From contig JAJFFA010000437.1 in assembly GCA_021776885.1 (NCBI GenBank), forward strand, positions 1-5,470: DNA of 5,470 nt, in the 5' to 3' direction. Shown here in pieces: positions 1 through 5,465 of this stretch (positions within the stretch are counted from its first letter, which is position 1; each line of letters begins with the position of its first letter). Below the pieces are notes generated by a model, which was given only the letters and a program-made list of their open reading frames with translations, had not been told where the DNA came from and did not search any database. Position numbers and translations under genes: made by a program. The DNA is from Planctomycetota bacterium (GTDB taxonomy: Bacteria > Planctomycetota > UBA1135 > GCA-002686595).

Positions 1-397
1 CTTCTGGACGACGTCGAGTACGCGGCCCCAGCGCCTCTCTCAGGAGATCGAAGACGCGGGGATCGGTGCATGGACGCGAGCCTCCTCGGAGCCTGCGTAG
101 CGCGAACTCGGAGCGGACGAGTCGAACGAGGCCCACGCAAGCGCCGGCCGCCCAGAACGACAGGATGCCCGTCGCGACGAGCGAGTGAGGCACGGCCTCC
201 CGTGCGAATTCGATTCCGCCCGACCAGCGCGGTCCCCAGAGTGCAAGCGCAGGCAGGCAGACCAACGTCAGCGCAGTCGCCGCCCAGATGGCCACGCGCG
301 TCGACGCTGCGCGCCAGGGACACAGGGCCAGCGCGGTGCCGATGGCCGTGATCAGTGTGCCCTTGACCAGCGCCTCGAGAAGGGCAGCCGCGATCAC
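1..397 (-). CDS. M56 (BlaR1/MecR1-type) membrane peptidase family protein, N-terminal part, cut by window edge
   Basis: The frame is open for 132 codons from a GTG at 397 to base 1 and continues outside the window. Seen: three hydrophobic segments at about residues 3-25, 36-54 and 72-93. The second contains IWAATALTLVCLPALALWGP, the Trp-start, Pro-end pattern usual in the second helix of M56 proteins. The third is followed by a basic cytoplasmic stretch (LVRLVRSEFALRRLRGGSRP). The GTG overlaps the TGA of the upstream repressor gene (GTGA), which suggests translational coupling. Known of the family: M56 proteins such as BlaR1 and MecR1 are membrane zinc proteases that sense a signal and trigger inactivation of a BlaI/MecI repressor. 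The HExxH site lies further downstream and is not visible, so catalytic competence cannot be judged. The sensor domain and ligand are unknown; beta-lactam sensing should not be assumed. Assignment rests on membrane pattern plus the neighbouring BlaI gene. Confidence 0.82.
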   Translation of the reverse strand, partial: MIAAALLEALVKGTLITAIGTALALCPWRAASTRVAIWAATALTLVCLPALALWGPRWSGGIEFAREAVPHSLVATGILSFWAAGACVGLVRLVRSEFALRRLRGGSRPCTDPRVFDLLREALGPRTRRRPE

Positions 398-777
398 GAG
401 CGCTTCCTCGCGTGGCGAATGAGCTCCTCGAGCTCATCGAGTTCCGCGTCGGTGAGCCGCGTGTCCGGCTCCTCGAGGGCCGCCAGCGCCGCCTTGCCAG
501 CCGAGCCGTCGAAGAACACATGGATCAGCTTCGCCAACGCGCTCCGACTCGCCTTCCTGCGGGCCACGGTCGCCCGGTAGACGAATCGGGCGCCGTCCAT
601 CTTGAAGGAGACCAGACCCTTCTCGTGCAGGCGGGTCAGCATCTTCCGCACGGTGGAGTTGGATACGGCGCTCTCGAGACCGGCCTGCACCTCCACCGCC
701 GTCGCCGTTCCGAGGACCAAGAGGAGCTCGAGCACCTCTCGCTCGCGCGGAGCGAGTCGATCGATCTCAGAGGCCAT
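394..777 (-). CDS. BlaI/MecI/CopY-family transcriptional repressor
   Basis: 127 residues, the usual family length. Residues 7-70 form a winged helix: LAPREREVLELLL (helix 1), TATAVEVQAGL, the recognition helix around SNSTVRKMLTRLHEKGLV (39-56), and a wing ending RFVYRATV (64-71). The C-terminal helical part (78-125), including LIHVFFDGSAGK and LTDAELDELEELI, matches the family's dimerisation region. The protein would bind DNA as a dimer and repress its own promoter until inactivated by the M56 partner encoded next. The ATG at 777 was chosen because the protein then starts like family members. An in-frame TTG at 831 would add 18 unlike residues and lies inside the operator-like dyads. No clear Shine-Dalgarno precedes the ATG. 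The downstream M56 gene overlaps the stop codon, so the two form an operon. The regulon cannot be read from the window beyond the adjacent dyads. Confidence 0.92.
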   Translation of the reverse strand: MASEIDRLAPREREVLELLLVLGTATAVEVQAGLESAVSNSTVRKMLTRLHEKGLVSFKMDGARFVYRATVARRKASRSALAKLIHVFFDGSAGKAALAALEEPDTRLTDAELDELEELIRHARKRS

Positions 778-800
778 GGGCGCTGCCGGTCGCGGGACGA

Positions 801-842
801 GCGTGTGACATTGCGTCACAGCCTGCGACAAATGTCACACGC
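801..842. promoter_or_regulatory. Putative BlaI-type operator: 12-bp perfect inverted repeat containing two dyads
   Basis: Arms GCGTGTGACATT (801-812) and AATGTCACACGC (831-842) are perfect reverse complements separated by 18 bases. Each arm is also half of a smaller dyad. Site A, 804-820, is TGTGACATTGCGTCACA. Site B, 824-839, is TGCGACAAATGTCACA, whose GACA-AA-TGTC centre fits the ACA-NN-TGT core known for BlaI/MecI operators. The sites lie 25-65 bases upstream of the repressor ATG, with centres about 20 bases (two helical turns) apart, which would suit two dimers on one face. Identification of the binder is inferred from position and core similarity. Confidence 0.65.
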
Positions 843-848
843 CGTCAA
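820..848 (-). promoter_or_regulatory. Candidate promoter of the BlaI-M56 operon
   Basis: Read on the minus strand, TTGACG at 848-843 is a good -35 hexamer. A 17-base spacer leads to CAGGCT (825-820), a poor -10. The start would fall near 812, inside the operator dyads, so a bound repressor would block RNA polymerase. The -35 and the geometry are convincing; the -10 is weak. Confidence 0.4.
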
Positions 849-1087
849 GCCTGCACGCGCGGGGTCCCGCTGGGGCGACCGCGTCACGACTCGCCCTACG
901 GCGTCGACAGATGGACCTCTTGATACCTGTGCGCTACAGGCAAGCGGCGAATCGGAGGCCGTCCGAGAGACCCGTCATCGTCGGGCTGGGCGGGCCCCTG
1001 CCCTACCCGGGCGCCCGGTCGAGCGCGCTTGCATCCGAGCGCCCGCGCGCTCGGTCGTGCTACGCTCACTGGTGGTCCGACCGGACC
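849..1087. other. Upstream region of the lipoprotein gene, no gene seen
   Basis: The region lies between the divergent repressor and lipoprotein genes. An in-frame ATG at 911 would extend the lipoprotein by 63 residues, but that stretch is Arg/Pro-rich and would bury the signal peptide. A small dyad CCTGT-gcgct-ACAGG lies at 926-940, and a GC hairpin GAGCGC-CCGC-GCGCTC at 1037-1052. Nothing else stands out. Confidence 0.5.
1058..1066 (+). promoter_or_regulatory. Candidate extended -10 box upstream of the lipoprotein gene
   Basis: TGCTACGCT fits TGN-TANNNT and lies 33 bases before the GTG start of the lipoprotein gene. No acceptable -35 is found at 16-18 bases. The same GCTACnnT core occurs at 3093-3100 (plus) and 5217-5210 (minus), which supports a shared promoter element only weakly. 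Confidence 0.3.
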
Positions 1088-1096
1088 GGGGGAGAG
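1088..1096 (+). promoter_or_regulatory. Ribosome binding site that sets the GTG start
   Basis: GGGGGAGAG, with the GGAG core at 1091-1094, sits about five bases before the GTG at 1100. It supports this start over the upstream ATG at 911, as does the signal peptide that follows directly. Confidence 0.6.
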
Positions 1097-1099
1097 ATC

Positions 1100-3052
1100 G
1101 TGAAGAGTATCGCTGTCTGCCTAGCGCTTTGTGTTGCCGGATTGGTCTCCTGCGGATACGGGTCCGTGGCACTCACCCAGATCGATGATTCGAGCGGGAG
1201 TGACAGTCCTCCGCCGGCTCTTCGGTTGCTGTCCCAGGATCCTGGAAGCGGGAGCATCGCGGAGCCTAGCCAGGGACTCGATCCGAGCGGCTCGGCACGA
1301 ACGATCTCCTTCGTGTTCGACGACTCGATCGATCCTGCGACGATCGGCCCGCAGACGATCCGGATCGAGGAGGACAACTCGGGAACGAACGACTACGCTG
1401 ACATCGTCGCGAGCGTCGTCGTCGACGGCCCCTTCGTGACGCTCCTGTCGAGCCAGCCCCTACGCTTCGAGTCGACCTACACGGTCGAGCTGACCTCAGC
1501 TATCCGCTCACTCGACGGGATCAAGCTCTTGCCTCCGGCGCCGTCCACCTTCGTCGTTCGGCCTCCGCAGCTCGGTGGAGTGGAACTCGTCAGCTTCAGT
1601 TCCCGCGTGGAGAGCCTGGCGTCGACTGCAGGCGGCGCGACGCTGACGCTCTTCGAGACTCAGGTGATGCAGATGCCGACGCTCAGCGTAGCAGAGGCGC
1701 GCCCCGGAGAGGGGTTCTCGGCTCCGGAGCTTCTGTTCACGACCGGCGAACGCTTGTACCAAGCGGACTTGCACATCTCCTCGTTCGGCCCAGAGGTCTG
1801 CTCCGCGTCGTTCTTGGTAGGCCGTGCCCGCTGCGCTGCCGTCAACGAGAACATGCCGAACGTGCAGCTGAGGCTCAGCCAAAGGGCTCGGGGAGCGCTC
1901 TGGGAGACCGGTAACTCAGTCCCGGTGCTCGACGAAGCCATCTCGGGCAATCACATCTCGTTCCCGCCGAGCATCACGGAGCTCGACGACGGCACGACAG
2001 TCGCCGTGTGGTGGGCCTGGACGGACTTCCGTCTCGACCCGACCAACCCGGGGACGGACTCCTTCTTCGGTCGCTGGTCCGTCTTTGCGGCGTGGCGCGT
2101 GCCCGGCAGTGATTGGACTCCCGCGCAAGAGGTCTCGCAGTCGGATCTCGACTTCGTCGGCTGGCCGTTGGTCGACCGAACACCGAATGGACAAGTCGTC
2201 GCGTTGTGGGGTCTGGCGGACTGCGCCCCAGATCAACCCTGCGACGCGCTCTTTGGCAACCCAGACCCGGAGCAGTACGTTGGGTATGGGCTCGCGTTGT
2301 TCGACGGTCTGGGTTGGAGCTCTCCGGAGACCCTATCTCCCGCTGGAACGGGTGACCTGCTACCGCGTGCGACATCCCTTCGGGTGGTAGACGACGAACG
2401 CGCCGTGCTCGTCGGACGCTCCTTGAACCAGGGGCCGGTCGCGGCGTCGGTCCAGCTTCCGACGTCGACCTCGTCTCCGATCCTTGGCCAGCGAATCGCC
2501 CTGGACCCCAGTGGAGCCACATCCCCAGCGCCCGATGACGTGGGCAACACGTCCTGCGACAGGTTCGAGGAGATCTTGCCGGATGTTCGCGGGCAGTTCC
2601 CGCGACTCTTGGCTCGCGGCTCCGAGTTCTTCGTTTCCTGGTTCAGCCAAGAAGGGCCAGATGTGTTCCGCGTGAGCCGCCTGGAAGTCGACCCCGCGCT
2701 TTCGTGGGGCGAGACCGTCAGCTTCGAAGGGGAGGTTGAGCCCATTCTCGTCGGGTCTGGGGCGACGCGTGTGGACTCAGCCGGGAACATCATCGTCGCC
2801 TTCCAAGTTGGGATCAGCGTCTTGTTCGTCAATACGGCCCGCATGGTCGCGCTGCGGTCGACCGACGGCGGCGAGACCTTCGTGCCGCTCGACGGAGGTC
2901 TCGGCCCGTTCATCAGCGACGCGCCGTTCTGCGTCGAGGGGCTAGTCGTGGGAAACGTCGACCCATCCGGTCGCCTCGCCCTCGGCTGGAGCGAGCAGGT
3001 CCTATGCGGCTCTTCCGCCAGAGTCACGGGAGTGATGCGGCGGTTGCAATAG
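1100..3052 (+). CDS. Large surface lipoprotein: Big_5 Ig-like domain plus BNR/sialidase-like beta-propeller
   Basis: 650 residues, GTG start. Residues 1-18 are a lipoprotein signal: hydrophobic SIAVCLALCVAGLV, then lipobox L15-V16-S17-C18. A Gly/Ser/Pro linker (19-40) follows. Residues about 41-153 resemble an SbsA-type Ig-like domain (Big_5): DPGSGS, ISFVFDDSIDPATI, then a TYTVELTSAIRSLDG strand and a closing STFVV. From about 285 to the end a strand pattern recurs six times: DGTTVAVW (297-304), NGQVVALW (363-370), DERAVLVG (432-439), GSEFFVSW (507-514), GNIIVAF (562-568) and SGRLALGW (623-630), each usually after a Pro or Asp turn. Strands like WTPAQEVS and WSSPETLS lie between them. Residues 587-594, STDGGETF, are a classic Asp-box of sialidase/BNR propellers. 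No catalytic sialidase Arg triad or Tyr/Glu pair could be assigned, so binding or scaffolding is likelier than hydrolysis. Exact function unknown. Its promoter is divergent from the repressor operon, so co-regulation is possible but unshown. Confidence 0.87.
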   Translation: MKSIAVCLALCVAGLVSCGYGSVALTQIDDSSGSDSPPPALRLLSQDPGSGSIAEPSQGLDPSGSARTISFVFDDSIDPATIGPQTIRIEEDNSGTNDYADIVASVVVDGPFVTLLSSQPLRFESTYTVELTSAIRSLDGIKLLPPAPSTFVVRPPQLGGVELVSFSSRVESLASTAGGATLTLFETQVMQMPTLSVAEARPGEGFSAPELLFTTGERLYQADLHISSFGPEVCSASFLVGRARCAAVNENMPNVQLRLSQRARGALWETGNSVPVLDEAISGNHISFPPSITELDDGTTVAVWWAWTDFRLDPTNPGTDSFFGRWSVFAAWRVPGSDWTPAQEVSQSDLDFVGWPLVDRTPNGQVVALWGLADCAPDQPCDALFGNPDPEQYVGYGLALFDGLGWSSPETLSPAGTGDLLPRATSLRVVDDERAVLVGRSLNQGPVAASVQLPTSTSSPILGQRIALDPSGATSPAPDDVGNTSCDRFEEILPDVRGQFPRLLARGSEFFVSWFSQEGPDVFRVSRLEVDPALSWGETVSFEGEVEPILVGSGATRVDSAGNIIVAFQVGISVLFVNTARMVALRSTDGGETFVPLDGGLGPFISDAPFCVEGLVVGNVDPSGRLALGWSEQVLCGSSARVTGVMRRLQ

Positions 3053-3091
3053 AAACACCTCGCGCCTCGACCTAGCAGGCCGTGGTGAAAG

Positions 3092-3100
3092 TGCTACGGT
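3092..3100 (+). promoter_or_regulatory. Weak -10-like box (TGCTACGGT) after the lipoprotein gene
   Basis: This TGN-TANNNT match resembles the box at 1058-1066. No -35 is seen at normal spacing and no gene follows on this strand, so it may be chance or the start of a non-coding transcript. Confidence 0.15.
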
Positions 3101-3455
3101 GCCAGGGCGACGGCATCTGACTCAGCGTGGTGCCTGGAAACGCAGGCGAATCGGTGGATTCGGCGAGGCTTTCAGGCGCCGAGCTGGGTTAGAGGACGTC
3201 TTCCTGGCGCCGAATGACTTTCGCCACGGCCTGCTAGCCGACTCGAGTGCGTCCGTCGCGTCGAAACGGGTCCGCGAACTCGAGCTCACGCCGCGCGGCA
3301 GACATCCGAGTGCGGGCGGTTGCTCTCCGCGCTGGGCGAGAGCGGCTCGAGAACTTCGAGAAAGGACTGATGAGAACCGGCAGTGCCCAGAAGGATCGTT
3401 GCTGCCCCCATCTGGGCACCCGCTAGAGCCCCTCACGATCAGAGATGACTTGAAC

Positions 3456-3488
3456 TCCGACAAACGGCTCCGGCGCCGGCTGGTCGGA
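3456..3488. repeat. Inverted repeat with an inner palindrome
   Basis: TCCGAC (3456-3461) and GTCGGA (3483-3488) are perfect complements. Between them lies a 10-base palindrome, CCGGCGCCGG (3470-3479). In RNA this could form a branched or extended hairpin between the two convergent genes. No U-tract follows on either strand, so a terminator role is only possible. Confidence 0.3.
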
Positions 3489-3578
3489 CCTCAGCGCGCT
3501 CGCGCTCGCCCAGCATGGAACCGGCGACGATGCGGTGCCCGGAAGGGGGCGGGGCGCCACGCCTCGGCGACGGGGCCG

Positions 3579-3596
3579 GGCGAGCGCGCGCTCGCC
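3579..3596 (-). terminator. Possible terminator hairpin: perfect 18-base palindrome after the small lipoprotein gene
   Basis: GGCGAGCGCGCGCTCGCC is perfectly self-complementary and starts eight bases beyond the TAG of the minus-strand lipoprotein gene. Position and strength fit transcript ending or 3' protection. There is no T-run after it on the minus strand, so it is not a canonical intrinsic terminator. Confidence 0.4.
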
Positions 3597-3604
3597 GCGC
3601 CGAC

Positions 3605-4096
3605 CTACTTCGCGGGCAGGTCGATCCGGTGCCCGTCGATCACGAAGGCGACCGGGCCCGGCGCGAGGTCCTCGCCCTGGTTGTAGGGCGCCATGAACTT
3701 GACCTGGCGCTCGTTCGTCCGACCGCGAGCCGGCAGCAGCAGCTGGCGGCCGTCGGGCAGGAGCGCCGTGATCTCGGTCAGCTCGCGCGCCATCTGGTCC
3801 GAGTCGGCGAGGGTCGGGCCGTTCAGCTTGACCCACAGGACCCAGCGATGCTCGAGGGAGCTGAAGTGCTTCTTGCGCCGGCGCTCGCGGATGAAGCGCT
3901 GCTCGACGCGCGCGATGGCGTAGCCGTCGCGCTGGATCGCGACGTCGACGGCCGGACCGAGCTTGCTCTGGACCTCGGCCTTCCAGTGGCCGGTCGAATC
4001 GAGTCCGGGGATCTTCTCGCTGGTCGTCGCGCAGCCGGCGAAGAGCAGCGTGGCGAGGACCAGGCACGGGAGGAGGGCGGGACGCTGCTGCTTCAT
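3605..4096 (-). CDS. Small lipoprotein of unknown function, downstream of the M43 protease
   Basis: 163 residues from the ATG at 4096. Residues 1-22 form a lipoprotein signal: a charged start (MKQQRP), hydrophobic LLPCLVLATLL, then F19-A20-G21-C22, so the mature protein begins CATTSEK. In-frame starts at 4105 (ATG) and 4123 (GTG) are possible; 4096 was chosen because it gives the best signal length, although no start has a clear Shine-Dalgarno. The mature part (about 141 residues) looks like a compact mixed alpha/beta domain: a basic patch RERRRKKH (71-78), a strand HRWVLWVKLNG (83-93), a helix around DQMARELTEITALL (100-113), and closing strands PVAFVIDGHRIDL (148-160). I do not recognise the family. 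It lies 63 bases after the protease gene on the same strand, so it is probably co-transcribed with it. A role linked to the protease (partner, anchor or inhibitor) is a guess. Confidence 0.82.
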   Translation of the reverse strand: MKQQRPALLPCLVLATLLFAGCATTSEKIPGLDSTGHWKAEVQSKLGPAVDVAIQRDGYAIARVEQRFIRERRRKKHFSSLEHRWVLWVKLNGPTLADSDQMARELTEITALLPDGRQLLLPARGRTNERQVKFMAPYNQGEDLAPGPVAFVIDGHRIDLPAK

Positions 4097-4159
4097 CCAG
4101 GCCATGTCGAGCCGGGACGGCACGGGACTTGAATCGAAGCGCGAGAGGGCGCCGGCGGC

Positions 4160-5203
4160 TCAGGGGCAGGCCCTGTGGGAGGCGATCAGGAGCCGCGCGT
4201 CGCGCGCGTCGACCACGCCGCTGCCGTCCAGGTCCGCCGGGTGGCCGGGGTTGGGGCCGAAGGCCAGGCGCAGCTCTTCGAGGTCGGCGCGGTCGATGTC
4301 GCCGTCGTCGTCGAGGTCCGCGCCACAGCGCCACCAGGTCGCGAGCTGGTCTCCGAGCCAGCAGTGCATGCGCGCGGCCTGCTGCTGGGTGAACTGGCTC
4401 CAGCAGCCGATGCTGTAGCTCATGAAGTTCGTCTCCTGCACGTCGCCCCAGGGCAGGCCGCTGCAGGTGTCGCTGCCGGTCGGGTCGCTGCACGACACGT
4501 GCAGCGGCGTCGGCGGCGTGTCGGAGCAGTAGTCGCCCGTCGTGTCCCCCTCCGCTCCGTCCGCGCCCTCGTAGCACTCCGAGCAGGGATCGACCTCGTC
4601 GGAGCCGCGGAAGGTGTGCCAGAGGCCGAGGTTGTGGCCGAACTCGTGGGTCAGGACGGCCTGCGGCGTGGTGAACGGCAGCTCGTTGATCACGATCCCA
4701 CCGCGCTTGCCGGTGGCCGTCGGCCACCAGGGGTACGCGCCGTAGTTGGCGCTGCTGCCCGTGACGTAGACGTGGCAGCGGCGCAGCGCGAACTGGGCGT
4801 AGGTGAGCTTCATCTGGATCTCTTCCGGGAAGTTCGCGGTGTAGCGAAACTGCGAGTCGTCGATGAACTCCCAGACGTGCTCGAAGCGCACGCGCAAGGG
4901 CGCGAAGTGCTCGTTGAGCTGCTGCATCTCGCGCTCGACGTCCTGTGCGCTCGCCGCGGGATTGCTGCCGTCGTCCTCGCGAAAGATCAAAATGCGCACG
5001 CGCACGACCTTGGGCACGACGTGCGGGCCGAGGGAGAAGGTCTCGCGCACCAGCGGGTCGTCGCAGGGGCCCTCGAGCGGGCAGCTCGCGCCCTCCTCGG
5101 GTGGACCGAAGGCCTCGACTCCGGCTTCGGACGTGCGGCACACGAAGGGCGGGCGAGTTTCCTCGACCGCGACGGAGAGCAGCAGAGCGAAGAGGAACTT
5201 CAT
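4160..5203 (-). CDS. Secreted M43-family (pappalysin/cytophagalysin-type) zinc metalloprotease with C-terminal dockerin-like domain
   Basis: 347 residues. Hydrophobic residues 3-12 form a short signal peptide. The catalytic domain spans about 64-285. HEFGHNLGLWH (186-196) is the metzincin site HExxHxxGxxH, with H186, H190 and H196 as zinc ligands and E187 as the catalytic base. NFMSY (259-263) is the Met-turn, with Y263 after it. FTQQQAARM (271-279) is the usual closing helix of M43 proteins. Cysteines at 207, 210, 226, 238, 247, 267 and 281 could form disulphides. C22 in FVCRTSE may act as a pro-peptide cysteine switch, as in ulilysin. Residues 293-346 are dockerin-like: two calcium loops, D296-x-D298-x-D300-G and D324-x-D326-x-S328-G, each ending in Asp at position 12, flanked by C293 and C346. 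It should cleave proteins outside the cytoplasm, and the dockerin-like part may tether or stabilise it. No cohesin is visible here. The ATG at 5203 begins the signal peptide; upstream in-frame sequence is Arg-rich. Confidence 0.93.
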   Translation of the reverse strand: MKFLFALLLSVAVEETRPPFVCRTSEAGVEAFGPPEEGASCPLEGPCDDPLVRETFSLGPHVVPKVVRVRILIFREDDGSNPAASAQDVEREMQQLNEHFAPLRVRFEHVWEFIDDSQFRYTANFPEEIQMKLTYAQFALRRCHVYVTGSSANYGAYPWWPTATGKRGGIVINELPFTTPQAVLTHEFGHNLGLWHTFRGSDEVDPCSECYEGADGAEGDTTGDYCSDTPPTPLHVSCSDPTGSDTCSGLPWGDVQETNFMSYSIGCWSQFTQQQAARMHCWLGDQLATWWRCGADLDDDGDIDRADLEELRLAFGPNPGHPADLDGSGVVDARDARLLIASHRACP

Positions 5204-5209
5204 CCGTCT

Positions 5210-5217
5210 ATTGTAGC
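5210..5217 (-). promoter_or_regulatory. Candidate -10 box just before the protease ATG (leaderless start)
   Basis: On the minus strand GCTACAAT (5217-5210) holds TACAAT, five of six matches to TATAAT. It ends six bases before the ATG at 5203, so transcription would begin at or near the A of the start codon. No Shine-Dalgarno lies in between, which agrees with a leaderless message. No good -35 is seen at 17-18 bases. Confidence 0.45.
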
Positions 5218-5436
5218 GGCGGCGGCGGTCCCCGCTTCTTCGGCTGCGAGTCGCTCCTGGCTGCCTAGGCCCCACGAAGTTCACTGTTCGGTCAAGTTTC
5301 AGCGTGTCGCAAACCCCTAGCACTCCCACCTGCACGAGAGGCCTGCCGTCCTCTGGCTCTGGTAGCGAGCGCCGCCCGCCCACTCCCGTCGCCAACGGAC
5401 CTGTGGTGCAAGAAGGGTTATATGCAAAGGCACCAT
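5218..5436. other. Upstream region of the protease gene, no gene seen
   Basis: No frame here looks coding. A minus-strand TTGACC (5295-5290) lacks a matching -10. The plus-strand TTATAT at 5418-5423 could be a -10 for something beyond the right edge, but no -35 accompanies it. Confidence 0.45.
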
Positions 5437-5465
5437 GGGGCGGGGGGGCGAGGGCGGGGGGGCGG
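5437..5465 (+). repeat. G-tract cluster with G-quadruplex potential at the window end
   Basis: Runs of 4, 7, 3 and 7 G (5437-5440, 5442-5448, 5452-5454, 5456-5462) are separated by one to three bases, and a further GG is at 5464-5465. This meets the G3+N1-7 rule four times. It is on the plus strand and could fold into a quadruplex, or be a poly-G sequencing or contig-end artefact. Confidence 0.55.

Larger units (their letters stand above)
3053..3578. other. Intergenic gap between convergent genes, no convincing gene
   Basis: The stretch after the big lipoprotein has open frames on both strands, but their products are Arg/Ser/Pro-rich, have no recognisable domain and lack good start signals. 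One short plus frame (GTG 3247 to TAG 3426, 59 residues, with RERLENFEKGLMRTGSAQKD near its end) looks slightly more protein-like but has no ribosome site. No tRNA, repeat array or mobile-element end is visible. GC content rises sharply after about 3480, where the right-hand gene block begins. Confidence 0.55.

Noticed and set aside
778..831. Longer repressor from a TTG at 831
   Set aside because: The added residues do not match the family, and the codon lies in the operator-like dyads.
911..1099. N-terminal extension of the big lipoprotein from the ATG at 911
   Set aside because: It would put 63 Arg/Pro-rich residues before a proper lipoprotein signal peptide. The GTG at 1100 has a Shine-Dalgarno and gives a normal signal.
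2233..3027. Minus-strand open frame (264 codons) within the big lipoprotein gene
   Set aside because: Ser/Pro/Arg/Thr-rich, no domain, and opposite a clear lipoprotein gene.
3247..3426. 59-residue plus-strand frame ending with a protein-like stretch
   Set aside because: No ribosome-binding site, a Ser/Arg-rich first half and no recognisable family, so too weak to call.
3099..3686. Plus-strand open frame of 195 codons in the convergent gap
   Set aside because: Arg-rich, no domain, weak start, and it runs antisense into the small lipoprotein gene.
4124..4138. Minus-strand TTCGATTC resembling a tRNA T-loop between the protease and lipoprotein genes
   Set aside because: No matching T-stem, anticodon arm or acceptor stem around it; the gap is only 63 bases.
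3423..5141. Long minus-strand open frame (572 codons) over the protease and small lipoprotein
   Set aside because: The product is Arg/Ala/Pro-rich with no domain. It is a GC-rich shadow of the M43 and lipoprotein genes in another frame.
4175..5320. Long plus-strand open frame (381 codons) antisense to the protease
   Set aside because: Val/Ala/Arg-rich low-complexity product that mirrors the third-position GC of the real gene; no start signal or domain.
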